From assembly GCF_003008615.1 (NCBI RefSeq), contig NZ_CP027657.1, positions 3,720,001-3,784,000 of the forward strand: a stretch of 64,000 nucleotides of DNA. The letters are read 5' to 3'. A model generated the notes under the pieces. The model did no database searches, was not told where the DNA came from, and saw only the letters and a program-made list of their open reading frames with translations. Below are positions 8,354-16,955 of this stretch, piece after piece. The position numbers and the translations under genes were made by a program. Each line of letters begins with the position of its first letter. Positions within the stretch are counted from its first letter, which is position 1. Source of the DNA: Pseudomonas mendocina (GTDB taxonomy: Bacteria > Pseudomonadota > Gammaproteobacteria > Pseudomonadales > Pseudomonadaceae).

Positions 8354-9717
8354 CAGTGACCCTCGAACAGGTGCGCGTGGGCGTTGTAGAAGTGCGGGCG
8401 CTGACCGCTGGCGATGTACTGGCCGACCAGGCGGCCCTGGGCATCGACGCTGCTGGTCTTGAAGGCGAACAGCTCCTGGGTCTGGATCACGTCGTTCTCC
8501 ATACCGCAGACCTCGGTGATCGAAACGATGCGACGGCCACCGTCGCGCATGCGCTCGACCTGCACGATCAGGTTCACCGCGCTGGCGATCTGCCGGCGGA
8601 TGGCTTCCAGCGGCAGCTGCATGCTGGCCATCATCACCATGTTCTCCAGGCGCATGATGGCGTCGCGCGGGGTGTTGGCGTGCACGGTGCAGAGCGAGCC
8701 GTCGTGGCCGGTGTTCATCGCCTGGAGCATGTCGAAGCACTCGCCGCCACGCACCTCGCCGAGGATGATGCGATCCGGGCGCATACGCAGGGCGTTGCGC
8801 ACCAGGTCGCGCTGGTCGACCTTGCCAGTGCCTTCGGCGCTGACCGGGCGGGTTTCCAGGCGCACCACGTGAACCTGCTGCAGTTGCAGTTCGGCGGCGT
8901 CTTCGATGGTGATGATGCGGTCTTCATCGCTGATGTTCTGCGACAGCGCGTTGAGCAGGGTGGTCTTGCCCGCGCCGGTACCGCCGGAGACGATGATGTT
9001 GAGCTTGGCCACCATGGCCCGTTTGAGCACCTCGACCATTTCCATGGACAGCGCGCCACGCTCGGCGAGGATTTCCAGCGACATGTTGCGGCGCATGAAC
9101 TTGCGGATGGAGATGCTGGTGCCGTCGATGGCCAGCGGGTAGGTGATGACGTTGACCCGGCTGCCGTCGGTCAGGCGCGCGTCGACCATCGGGTGGCTCT
9201 CGTCGATCCGTCGGCCCACGGCGGCGGCGATGCGTTGGGCGGTGTTGAGCACGTGCTCTTCGTCGACGAAGGTGATCGGCGACAGCTCCAGCTTGCCGTA
9301 ACGTTCGACGAACACCTGGCCGGCACCGTTGACCAGGATGTCGTTCACCGAGTCGTCGTGCAGCAACGGCTGGATCGGGCCTATGCCGATCATCTCGTTG
9401 AGCATTTCCTCGGCGATGGCTTCCTCTTCCTGACGCGACAGTTGCAGGCGGTTGTCATCGCAGATGCGGCGGATCAGCGACTCGATCTGCACACGCAGCT
9501 TGTCGCGGCCCATGGCGGCGGCCTTGAGCGGGTCGATCTGGTCGTACAGGTAGCCGCGGATCAGCTTGCGGTTCTGCGTGCTGGCGTTGTCGACCGGCTT
9601 GGTCTGGGCGTTGCGCTGCACGCTGGTGGCGCGTACGTCCTGCTGCGCCGTCGGGGTCTGTTCGGCCTGGGTCGACTGGCGCAGTTCGCGGTTCTTTTGC
9701 GGGTGGCGGATAAGCAT
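8353..9717 (-). CDS. tadA: TadA secretion ATPase (CpaF family)
   Basis: A 454-residue type II/IV secretion ATPase that powers Flp pilus assembly at the inner membrane. Walker A is GGTGAGKTT at residues 245-253, the Walker B region RIILGE is at 316-321, and the conserved His box [13 protein letters not shown] is at 336-348. The N-terminal about 50 residues are polar and variable, followed by the all-alpha and alpha/beta N-terminal domain with [11 protein letters not shown]. Length and motifs are those of active TadA/CpaF proteins. It lies between tadZ, with a 13-base gap, and tadB. Confidence 0.95.
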   Translation of the reverse strand: MLIRHPQKNRELRQSTQAEQTPTAQQDVRATSVQRNAQTKPVDNASTQNRKLIRGYLYDQIDPLKAAAMGRDKLRVQIESLIRRICDDNRLQLSRQEEEAIAEEMLNEMIGIGPIQPLLHDDSVNDILVNGAGQVFVERYGKLELSPITFVDEEHVLNTAQRIAAAVGRRIDESHPMVDARLTDGSRVNVITYPLAIDGTSISIRKFMRRNMSLEILAERGALSMEMVEVLKRAMVAKLNIIVSGGTGAGKTTLLNALSQNISDEDRIITIEDAAELQLQQVHVVRLETRPVSAEGTGKVDQRDLVRNALRMRPDRIILGEVRGGECFDMLQAMNTGHDGSLCTVHANTPRDAIMRLENMVMMASMQLPLEAIRRQIASAVNLIVQVERMRDGGRRIVSITEVCGMENDVIQTQELFAFKTSSVDAQGRLVGQYIASGQRPHFYNAHAHLFEGH

Positions 9718-9730
9718 GCGCGAAGTCCCC

Positions 9731-10951
9731 TCAGGCCGCTTGGCGGTTCAGTACGCGTTTGAGGCGTGTCAGCAGGTTGCTGGGGGCGACCGTGGCGCGT
9801 TTGGGCGTGTGCCCGGTGGCCAGGTCGGCCAGATCCTGCAGGGCCAGTTGCAGCGCTGGCGCGGCGGCCAGATTGAGCGAGCCGGCGAGCAGGCTGCCGG
9901 CCAGCGAAGGGCCGGCGTAGGGCAGTTGCAGGTCGATGCGACGCTCGATGAAATCCTCGAACTGGCTGCGCTCGACCACACCGCCGTGGTTGCCTCGGGC
10001 GGCGTTGGCCACCAGCAGCAGGTGCTGACCCTCGCTTTCGTCGCCGATCTCGCGCAGCAGGCGGTGCAGATTGCGCGCGTCCTGCACGGTCAGGTCGGTG
10101 AGCAGGATGCGTGTCTGCGCGTGGGCCAGTACATCGAGGGTGCCGTGCGGGCGACCGGCCGGCAGATCCCAGATCACCTGGTTGAACATGTGGCAGAGGT
10201 TGGCGCCGAGAAACAGCAGGTGTTCGCTGCTGAAGTTCTGCTCGGGGCGCAGGGTCGGTGCCTGGGCCAGCAGGTGCAGGCGTTCGTTGATCTGGCCCAT
10301 GGCACGTTGCAGCAGACGGCTGTCGATCTCACCGCTGCTCAGCGCACCGGCCAGGCCGGCGTCGCCTTCGTAACCCAGCAGCAGACTCTGATCGCCATTG
10401 TGGCGGTCGAAGTCGACCACGGCGGTGGCCATGTGCCGATCCTGCGAGAGAATCTGCGCCAGGCCGGCGACCACGGTGCTTACACCGCAGCCACCGGAAG
10501 CCCCGCTGATGGCGATGGTGCGGCCGCTGCGGGCGCCATGGCTGGTGGCATGGCCGGCACGGGCGCGGCCCAGGGTGGCCGCCAGCAGATCCAGCGGCAC
10601 GGGCTTGATCAGGTAGTCGAACACGCCGCTGTGCAGCAGGGTGCGATACAAATCGACGTCCTGTTTGCTGCCGATCACCACGATGTGACAGGCCGGGTCG
10701 CAGACTTCACCCAGCTCGGCCAGCGACTGCAGCGGCATGGCGTCGCCGTCTATGTCGACGATCAGCACCTGTGGCGGCCGGTTGTCACGGCTCCAGGCGA
10801 TGGCGGCGGCGATGCCGCCGGCGCGGGCCTGGCTGGCGTCCTGGCCGAGACGCAGCAGTTGTTCGCCAAAGCGCCCGGCTTCTTCGGCGTTGGCAGCGAA
10901 CAGCATCAGGCTGGACGAGTCGTTGTTGAGCGTTTGCGTGGTGTCGTTCAT
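9731..10951 (-). CDS. tadZ: TadZ/CpaE-like polar localisation protein
   Basis: A 406-residue protein with an N-terminal receiver-like domain (about 15-125, including VLIVDIDGD and LIKPVPLDLL) and a C-terminal ParA/MinD-like domain starting near residue 145 (TIAISGASGGCGVSTVVAGLA). TadZ proteins place the Tad machinery at the cell pole. The deviant Walker A here reads SGGCGVST: neither the signature lysine nor the usual GKS/T lysine is present, so ATP hydrolysis is doubtful, as in other atypical TadZ proteins. The gap to the cpaD-like gene (167 bases) contains a REP element. Confidence 0.87.
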   Translation of the reverse strand: MNDTTQTLNNDSSSLMLFAANAEEAGRFGEQLLRLGQDASQARAGGIAAAIAWSRDNRPPQVLIVDIDGDAMPLQSLAELGEVCDPACHIVVIGSKQDVDLYRTLLHSGVFDYLIKPVPLDLLAATLGRARAGHATSHGARSGRTIAISGASGGCGVSTVVAGLAQILSQDRHMATAVVDFDRHNGDQSLLLGYEGDAGLAGALSSGEIDSRLLQRAMGQINERLHLLAQAPTLRPEQNFSSEHLLFLGANLCHMFNQVIWDLPAGRPHGTLDVLAHAQTRILLTDLTVQDARNLHRLLREIGDESEGQHLLLVANAARGNHGGVVERSQFEDFIERRIDLQLPYAGPSLAGSLLAGSLNLAAAPALQLALQDLADLATGHTPKRATVAPSNLLTRLKRVLNRQAA

Positions 10952-11002
10952 GTCACGAGTCTCTTTGCTTCGGGGCCATATCCGCGTGTTCGGTCGGCTT
11001 CC

Positions 11003-11061
11003 GTAGGAGCGGCTTTAGCCGCGAAATCCTCGGCTGTAGCGCTTCGCGGCTGAAGCGGTAC
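11003..11061. repeat. REP element inside the tad operon
   Basis: Positions 11003-11024 read GTAGGAGCGG then CTTTAGCCGCGA. Positions 11044-11061 hold a degenerate inverted partner. It is the same family as the doublet at 3731-3806. It lies in the 167-base gap between the cpaD-like gene and tadZ, a position where REP hairpins can stabilise the upstream message or reduce read-through. Confidence 0.85.
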
Positions 11062-11118
11062 GCCGCCCGGCCGCTCATACAGTACAAGGTGTGCAACGGC
11101 TGACGCGGACATGGCTGT

Positions 11119-11769
11119 TCAGTCCTGGAAGTCGATGTCGAGCAGTTCGCGGACTTCGTCGTCGTGGTAACGGCCCACGGCGTTCACCGCATTGATGCCG
11201 TCGCCGCCATCCAGCGCCTGTGGGCGCACCAGATCACGTGGGTCGGAAACCATCGCGGCGAGGTTGGCACGGTTGGCGCAGCCCAGCGGACCGACGGCCT
11301 GGTAAGGCTTGACCGTCCAGGCTTGCTGATCGGCGATGGTGCAGTCCGGTACCTTGACCACCAGGGCTTCGGAGACCACCTGCAGATCCCATTCCTGGGC
11401 TTCTGGTGCTTCCAGGCGCGACGGCAGGACGATGACCTGTTCAGCCACAGCACCCTGTTCGCGTAACACGCCAGTCAGACGCTGGGCCAGGCGCTCGCCG
11501 GATGGCGTGTAGGGCTGCAGGGTCAGGGTCTGCTGGCGCAGGCGACCCTGCACACGCAGCAGGGTGTTGAGGTTGTCCAGTGATTCGGCCGTGAAGCTGC
11601 CGTTGCCGTTGGCCTTCAGCGAGGCAACCAGTGCTGAAGGGGCGACGGTTGGCGCCTGGGCGGTTTTATAGGGGGTGAAGCGGTGTTCGCGCATCTGGTT
11701 GAGCTGACGGTCGCAACCGACCAGCAGGACGGAGAGCGCCAGCAGGGAAAGCAGGGGACGAACGGGCAT
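11119..11769 (-). CDS. CpaD-family pilus assembly lipoprotein
   Basis: A 216-residue protein. The signal peptide ends in lipobox LLVGC (cysteine about residue 19), so it is probably an outer membrane lipoprotein. The C-terminal part has PDCTIADQQAW, LGCANRANLAAMVSDPRDLV and RPQ, which is the CpaD family signature. CpaD/RcpB-type lipoproteins assist the Tad secretin. It lies 11 bases after rcpA, consistent with a secretin plus lipoprotein module. Confidence 0.85.
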   Translation of the reverse strand: MPVRPLLSLLALSVLLVGCDRQLNQMREHRFTPYKTAQAPTVAPSALVASLKANGNGSFTAESLDNLNTLLRVQGRLRQQTLTLQPYTPSGERLAQRLTGVLREQGAVAEQVIVLPSRLEAPEAQEWDLQVVSEALVVKVPDCTIADQQAWTVKPYQAVGPLGCANRANLAAMVSDPRDLVRPQALDGGDGINAVNAVGRYHDDEVRELLDIDFQD

Positions 11770-11780
11770 GACGATTCTCC

Positions 11781-13313
11781 TCAGAACAGATAGCCGGCGG
11801 TGGCCTGGGCGGGAATCATGTTGTCCAGGGCGCGGATGCCACGGCCTGGGGTCTGCAGGGCGCCGGCGGCGGTCGGCTCGACCACGTAGGCGGTGGCGAT
11901 GATCACCAGCTCGCTGTCGCTCTGTTCGCTGGTTTCGGTCTCGAAGAAGCGGCCCAGCACGGGCAGGCTCTTCAGTCCCGGCACGCTGGTGACCTGCTGG
12001 TTGATGGTGCTGCGCAGCATGCCGGCGAGGGCGAAGCTCTGGCCGCTGGCGACTTCGACGGTGGTGTCGGCGCGGCGTACCTTGAAGGCCGGGATGGTGA
12101 AACCATCCAGTTGCACGGCACCGTCATCGGACAGGTCGCTGACTTCCGGAGCGACGTGCAGGCTGATGCGATTCGGCGACAGCAGGGTCGGGGTCATGCG
12201 CATGATCACGCCGTACTGCTTGTAATCGATGTTCACGCTGTTGTTGACGAAGGTGACGATGGGCACCTCGCCACCGGCGGCGAAACCGGCGGTCTCGCCG
12301 GACATGGCGGTCAGGTTGGGCTCGGCCAGGATGGTCGCCAGGCCGTCGTTGGACAGCGCGGTGAGCAGCGCCGAAACGCTGGAACGGCCACGTGTGCGGC
12401 CACCACCGAGGATCGGTCCGGTGGCGTCGGTCACGGTGTCGGTCAGGCGGTTGGTGGCGGCGTCGAAGATGCTGTTGCCGGTACGGAACAGCGCATTGCC
12501 TCGGTTGCTGGCGAAGGTCGCTTCCCAGTTCAGGCCCAGCGAGGTGGTCAGGCTGCGCGACACCTCGACGATGCGCACGCTGATATTGACCTGCGCGGAC
12601 AGTTCGACCTTGAGCTGATTGATCACGCGCGGAGCCGGCTGGCCATTGCCGCCGCCCTGCGGTTGCGGACGCGCGCCGCTACCTTGGCTGGAGCTGGCGC
12701 CCAGCGTGGCTTCTACGCTGTCCATCACCTGCTTGGCTTGCTGCGGTGTGCGTACGCTGCCGCGCACGATCAGGCTGCTGCCCGATGGCACGAACTCGAC
12801 CTTGGCGCCGGGGATCTGCTCGGCGATCTGCGTGCTCAGGCGGGTCAGGGCGGCGGTGTCCTGGCTGGAGACCAGGCGGATGGCGACCACCACTTCGTCA
12901 TTGGCATCGAGGGCGTACAGCGTGGTGCTGCCTGGGGTCTTGGCGAAGACGAAGACACTGCCGGGCGAGGCCATCTGGAAGCTGGCGATGTTCGGGTTGG
13001 CCACCATCACGTTGGTGGCTTCGCGCGGCAGTTGCAGCAGTCGGCCTTGGTTGAGCATCAGTTGGATCGTCTCGGTTTCCTCGACTGTCCTCAGCTTGCC
13101 GCGCAACTGGCGTACTGCAGGCTTCTCGGGTTCTGCGCTCTGGCCCATTTGCGCGTAGTAGTCACGCGCGAAGGCCATGTCCAGATCGGGGTTGTAGGTG
13201 TCGGACTCGGCGACGGGCAGGTCTGCCTCATCCTGGGATTCGGCATGCGCCAGCTCCGGAGTGGCGAGCAGGCAGGCCAGCGGCAAGGCAAGGTGTTTGA
13301 GCGCGAACTTCAT
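11781..13313 (-). CDS. rcpA: RcpA/CpaC outer membrane secretin of the Flp pilus
   Basis: A 510-residue secretin with a Sec signal peptide (cleavage near AHA-ES, residue about 24). The N-terminal pilus-formation domain (IQLMLNQGRLLQLPREATNVMVANPNIA) is followed by a BON-like domain (residues about 150-195) and the C-terminal secretin domain with VNISVRIVEVSR and EVASGQSFALAGMLR. It forms the outer membrane pore for the pilus. A glycine/proline/glutamine-rich linker near residues 200-225 separates the domains. It follows rcpC by 47 bases. Confidence 0.93.
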   Translation of the reverse strand: MKFALKHLALPLACLLATPELAHAESQDEADLPVAESDTYNPDLDMAFARDYYAQMGQSAEPEKPAVRQLRGKLRTVEETETIQLMLNQGRLLQLPREATNVMVANPNIASFQMASPGSVFVFAKTPGSTTLYALDANDEVVVAIRLVSSQDTAALTRLSTQIAEQIPGAKVEFVPSGSSLIVRGSVRTPQQAKQVMDSVEATLGASSSQGSGARPQPQGGGNGQPAPRVINQLKVELSAQVNISVRIVEVSRSLTTSLGLNWEATFASNRGNALFRTGNSIFDAATNRLTDTVTDATGPILGGGRTRGRSSVSALLTALSNDGLATILAEPNLTAMSGETAGFAAGGEVPIVTFVNNSVNIDYKQYGVIMRMTPTLLSPNRISLHVAPEVSDLSDDGAVQLDGFTIPAFKVRRADTTVEVASGQSFALAGMLRSTINQQVTSVPGLKSLPVLGRFFETETSEQSDSELVIIATAYVVEPTAAGALQTPGRGIRALDNMIPAQATAGYLF

Positions 13314-13360
13314 GTGTCGGTTTCTCTAGTTGGCAGAAGTGAGCTGAGCGTTCGGCCGCA

Positions 13361-14392
13361 TCACTTGTAGTCGTCGAAATACACGTCGTTTCTGGCATCG
13401 CCGTGGAAGACCCTGGCCGATGGCGCTTTGTCGAAGGACTGCTTGGCTGGTGTGCTGGCGCTATAAACACTGGTGGTTTGCGCCAGGGTGGTGACCTTGC
13501 CGGTGCCGGGGCGCACCAGGCCGTCGCCAATGTCCTGGCTGCTGCGCAGAACCAGTTGCAAGGTGCCTATCTGGCTGGCCAGCGCGAGGCGCTCGGCATA
13601 GGCCGGCGGCACTTCCAGGGTGACGGTTTCTGCCCAGGGATTGGGGTAGGCGTCAGGGTTCTTCCTGCTCTTTTCAGTTTCTTCCGGGCGCTGTTGCAGG
13701 GGGCTGCGTACACGGTTGTTGAGCGACAGTACGCGAACGTTCTGCAGCAGGGTCTGTGCCGCCAGGCGTGGCACCGGAGATTGCGAAGTAGCCCCCAGTA
13801 CCTGGCGGATCATGCGCTGGCGTTGCTCGGACGCTTCCCCTTCGGTGTGCCGGATCAGCACCTTCATCAGATCGCCGTTCTGGATGATGCCGGTATCTTG
13901 CTCATTCTCACGCTGGAGGTTGACCACCACGTCTACCCGATCACCCGAGGTCAGCATGCTGTACTGGCTGGCCGTCTGGCTGGTGGGCACGGTGATCGCG
14001 CGCATGCCGGGCGTGATCACCGTGGCGATGAAACCAGGCTCGTTGGGTTTGACCAGCAGGGCGCTGGTCAGCGGGGTGCCTGCCGCTACCGGGAGGCGTA
14101 CGCCAGCGCCAGTCAGCTGGCTGGCGGCTTCGCTGCCGCGGGTGTAGTAGAGGCGCTCGTCGTAAGCATTGTCGCTGGCCTTCCATTCCACTGCGCTGGC
14201 GTCGATGAAATCACCTGGGCGCAGGTCACGGCTGGCGACCAGTACGGCTGGGTAGGTCGGCTTGGAGGCTTCGACAGGTTTCTCGACCACGGGCGGTGGT
14301 GGCGGTGGTGTCAGCAGTACACGGGCCAATAGGGCGGCGCTACCGGCGACCAACAGGGTGCCTGCCAGCAGAAGGGCGGAAGGGGTTTTCAT
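13361..14392 (-). CDS. rcpC: RcpC/CpaB pilus assembly protein
   Basis: A 343-residue periplasmic protein with an N-terminal membrane anchor (residues about 6-26), a proline run (PPPPPP), and then an SAF domain beginning PAVLVASRDLRPGDFIDASAV. A RcpC/CpaB-type C-terminal domain follows (ITVPTSQTAS and YSMLTSGDRVDVVV). RcpC proteins work with the secretin RcpA in the periplasm. The ATG at 14392 (MKTPSALLL) is chosen because it starts the hydrophobic anchor; the long upstream open frame is another reading of the prepilin peptidase gene. Confidence 0.9.
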   Translation of the reverse strand: MKTPSALLLAGTLLVAGSAALLARVLLTPPPPPPVVEKPVEASKPTYPAVLVASRDLRPGDFIDASAVEWKASDNAYDERLYYTRGSEAASQLTGAGVRLPVAAGTPLTSALLVKPNEPGFIATVITPGMRAITVPTSQTASQYSMLTSGDRVDVVVNLQRENEQDTGIIQNGDLMKVLIRHTEGEASEQRQRMIRQVLGATSQSPVPRLAAQTLLQNVRVLSLNNRVRSPLQQRPEETEKSRKNPDAYPNPWAETVTLEVPPAYAERLALASQIGTLQLVLRSSQDIGDGLVRPGTGKVTTLAQTTSVYSASTPAKQSFDKAPSARVFHGDARNDVYFDDYK

Positions 14393-14406
14393 GGCATGAA
14401 CCGTGT

Positions 14407-14967
14407 TTAGGAATGAATGGGGACGAACAGGGTGTAGAACGCGCCGATGGCGATGGCCACGCCGTAGGGCAGGCCTTGCGGGCGCTGGTCGGTGAGCACG
14501 ACGGGCACCGGAATGTTCAGTCGTGGAAACGCCGCGCCGAGTCGCTGCCAACGCAGGGCGAGGTACTGTTCTATCTGGTTCAGCAACGGCAGGCCCAGCG
14601 CCAGCAGCCCACCCGTGAGGGCGGTGACGATGAGGAAGGCCATCTGGTTGGTCTGGCACATCCACAGGCTGACGGCAGCCACCAGCTTGACGTCGCCAGC
14701 GCCGACCCGTCCCAGGTAGAACAGGCCGAAGCCGATGACCAGCACCAGGGCCGCACCAAGCAGTCCATAGATCACCTGATCGAACAGTTCGCTGCTGCTC
14801 ATCTCGCCCCAGGGGCCGAGGCCGAGTACAGCGGTGATCGGCAACACCAGCCACAGGGCCAGCAACACCAGAATCAGCAGGTTGTGGATGCGCCGATAGA
14901 GCAGATCGGAGCCGACCACGAACAGCAGTGCGGGTAGCAGGGCGATGATGATGAAGGTGTTGTCCAT
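14407..14967 (-). CDS. tadV: Tad-type prepilin peptidase (A24 family)
   Basis: A 186-residue polytopic membrane protein of the A24 aspartic peptidase family. The two catalytic aspartates are in GSDLLYRR (about residue 20) and GAGDVKLVAA (the GxGD motif, about residue 95). At least five hydrophobic helices are visible. Such short peptidases, called TadV, CpaA or FppA, cleave Flp pilin and the TadE/F pseudopilins. It sits immediately after flp, as expected for a dedicated peptidase. Confidence 0.9.
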   Translation of the reverse strand: MDNTFIIIALLPALLFVVGSDLLYRRIHNLLILVLLALWLVLPITAVLGLGPWGEMSSSELFDQVIYGLLGAALVLVIGFGLFYLGRVGAGDVKLVAAVSLWMCQTNQMAFLIVTALTGGLLALGLPLLNQIEQYLALRWQRLGAAFPRLNIPVPVVLTDQRPQGLPYGVAIAIGAFYTLFVPIHS

Positions 14968-14989
14968 ACCGCGCTCCCGGCTGCTCTGC

Positions 14990-15190
14990 TTACTTGGCGG
15001 AGCCAGGGTTGTTGGTGTTGGTGATCTGGTCGGCGATGGAGGAGAAGCGCTCCTTCAGGGCGGTCACGAACACGCCGTCGGAGCCGAAGATGATGCCGAT
15101 AGCGGCAGCCATGGCGGCTGCCAGGATGCCGTACTCGATGGCGGTAACGCCGCTTTCGTCGGCGAGGAAGTGCTTGATGCGATTGTACAT
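14990..15190 (-). CDS. flp: Flp type IVb pilin
   Basis: A 66-residue prepilin. The leader MYNRIKHFLADESG ends at the glycine processing site. The mature N-terminus VTAIEYGILAAAMAAAIG has glutamate at +5 and the EY pair that define Flp pilins, then a hydrophobic helix. It is the major subunit of the Flp pilus and the first gene of the operon, 22 bases before the peptidase gene. Its promoter has the direct-repeat box shared with tadG and the adjacent two-component system. Confidence 0.95.
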   Translation of the reverse strand: MYNRIKHFLADESGVTAIEYGILAAAMAAAIGIIFGSDGVFVTALKERFSSIADQITNTNNPGSAK

Positions 15191-15235
15191 GACGGCTCCG
15201 TCAGCTAGAGGGAAACAGAGTTATTGAGCAGGTGA

Positions 15236-15293
15236 TATTAAGATTTGTTCTCAATTGCGAGGCAAGTGCGGCTTCATTAAGAATGCTTAAGGA
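15236..15293 (-). promoter_or_regulatory. Predicted flp promoter with direct-repeat activator box
   Basis: On the minus strand, CTTAAGCATTCTTAAT (15291-15276) is identical to the tadG box. Ten bases later comes TTGCCT (15265-15260), followed after 17-18 bases by a TTAATA/CTTAAT -10 candidate. The box centre is 93 bases upstream of the flp ATG. Confidence 0.7.
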
Positions 15294-15424
15294 AGAGCTG
15301 TTGCACCGTCTCGATTGCCCCTTTGTGGGCGCGAAGCTGCTGGCGATGTCTGCGCCAGGTTGAAGGCGGCCTCAAGGCATGATGCCGATCAGACAAGACG
15401 TAATGTCTGTCACGGATGGCCTTT

Positions 15425-15505
15425 GTAGGGTGCGCCGTGCGCACCGAAATGCCGGCGCCACCACCATTGGTGCGCACGGCCTAGGCGGCCCCGCGACACC
15501 CTGCG
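15425..15505. repeat. GTAGGGTGCGC-type inverted repeat
   Basis: 15425-15445 reads GTAGGGTGCGCCGTGCGCAC plus C. Its partner begins GGTGCGCACGGC at 15469 and ends near CACCCTGCG at 15505. A clearer member of the same family is at 27922-28000. It lies beyond the histidine kinase stop codon. Confidence 0.75.
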
Positions 15506-15542
15506 TAACCTCATCCTGACGCTTAACTGACTGGCATTAGCC

Positions 15543-16955
15543 TCAAGGCAGGCGTTTCTCCACGCCGATGGGCGCCGACTTGATCTCGAGGATGGCGCGC
15601 AGCCCGGGCTGATTGTCGGCCAGCACCAGGCGGCCGCCATGCAGGTCGCAGATCGCCCGCGTCAGGGTCAGGCCAAGGCCATTGCCGGGGATGTTGCCGC
15701 TGGTGTCGAGTCGGCTGAAACGCTCCATGGCCTTGGCGTTCAGCTCTCGTGGGATGCCCTTGCCACGGTCGGCCACGCTCATCGTTTGGCGATCACGCAC
15801 CGAGCCGGCGGCCAGCACGATGGGCGAGCCGCTCGGCGAATACTTCAGGGCGTTGTCCACCAGGTTCGCCAGGGCCTGGAACAGTAGCGCCGCGTCGCCG
15901 TAGATGCAGTGCTCCGGTGCGCACTCGATCAGCAGCGGGCATTCGCGCTCCTCGGCCATCGGCAGGTAGTACTCGCGCACGTCTTCCAGCAGCCGGCGCG
16001 CCTTGATCGCTTCGAAGTGGTGGGCACAGCGCCCGGTCTCGACCTCGCCGACGCGCATCACCGCGCGGAACAGGCTCTGGATGCGTTCGCTGTCCTGCAC
16101 GGCGCGCAGCAGTTCATCGCGGGATTCGCCTTCGAGTTTTTCCGAGACGCTGAGCAGGCGGCTCTGCAGGCGCGTCAGCGGCGTGCGCAGTTCATGGGCG
16201 ATGTGGCTGGTGACGGTTTTCACCTCTTCCATCAAGCGGTCGATGCGCTGCAGGCTGAGGTTGATCTCGCCGCCGAGTTGGTCGAATTCGTCGCCGTCGC
16301 GTGCGCTCGGTGCACGGGCACTGTGATCGCCGCTGGCGTAGCGAAACAGCGCATCGTGGATCAGGTTGATGCGTGCCAGGTTACGACGGCTGAATGGCAG
16401 GCTGATCAGCAGGATCAACAGCAGCACCAGGAGCAGGCCGGCGCCGGCTATCAGCGGAATGATGCGGGTGCGCTCGAGCATCGGGCGCAGATCGTAGGCG
16501 CTGAAATAGCGACCACCGTCAGCCAGTGGCACCAGCAGACCGAGAATCTCGGTCTCGTTGCCTTCGACGTCTCTGAGCGTCGCGTGACGCCAGTTGCCGT
16601 TGCATTCGCCCTGGCAGGCCAGGCCGGGGAGTAGCTGCCTGTCGCCATACAGTGGGCGGCCCATGTCATCGACGACGATCGCGTGGCGTTCCTTGCGGTT
16701 CTCGAAGGGCTCGCGGTACTTCAGCGCCGCGACCACGTGCTCGGCGCGCAGCAGGCGACCATGTAACTGCTGCGAGCGCACATCGTTGAGGATCATGTCG
16801 CGCACATGGCTGCGCATGACCAGTTCCAGCAGGTGGTTGCTGAAAATGATCGATGTCAGCGCGATGAGCAGACAGATGAAAGCGATGGTCGAGGCTTGGC
16901 GGAAGTTGCTGGTGGCGAAGAGTTGCTTGAGGCTGAACACGTTAACCAAGGACAT
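15543..16955 (-). CDS. Sensor histidine kinase of the Tad-linked two-component system
   Basis: A 470-residue membrane kinase with TM helices at about 23-45 and 165-187 and a periplasmic sensor between them. HAMP is about 188-241, HisKA has the phospho-accepting His254 in HIAHELRTPLTRL, and HATPase_c has NLVDNALKYS, DRGKGIP and GNGLGLTL. The sensor carries two cysteines four residues apart (C114 and C118, CQGEC), which could bind metal or form a disulfide. The gene overlaps the regulator by 14 bases and is translated after it. Position next to flp and the shared promoter box suggest it controls the pilus genes; it is not of the PprA/PprB type described for P. aeruginosa Flp pili. Confidence 0.87.
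   Translation of the reverse strand: MSLVNVFSLKQLFATSNFRQASTIAFICLLIALTSIIFSNHLLELVMRSHVRDMILNDVRSQQLHGRLLRAEHVVAALKYREPFENRKERHAIVVDDMGRPLYGDRQLLPGLACQGECNGNWRHATLRDVEGNETEILGLLVPLADGGRYFSAYDLRPMLERTRIIPLIAGAGLLLVLLLILLISLPFSRRNLARINLIHDALFRYASGDHSARAPSARDGDEFDQLGGEINLSLQRIDRLMEEVKTVTSHIAHELRTPLTRLQSRLLSVSEKLEGESRDELLRAVQDSERIQSLFRAVMRVGEVETGRCAHHFEAIKARRLLEDVREYYLPMAEERECPLLIECAPEHCIYGDAALLFQALANLVDNALKYSPSGSPIVLAAGSVRDRQTMSVADRGKGIPRELNAKAMERFSRLDTSGNIPGNGLGLTLTRAICDLHGGRLVLADNQPGLRAILEIKSAPIGVEKRLP

Larger units (their letters stand above)
15191..15542. other. Intergenic region upstream of flp
   Basis: This 352-base gap has no supported gene. It contains the flp promoter (15236-15293) and a GTAGGGTGCGC-type inverted repeat (15425-15505) just downstream of the histidine kinase stop codon at 15543. 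Confidence 0.7.

Noticed and set aside
8354..8740. Upstream extension of tadB
   Set aside because: It is the tadA coding sequence in another frame. TadB homologues begin at the hydrophobic helix starting at 8353. The same reasoning rejects extensions of tadD (6409-6894) and rcpC (14393-14854).
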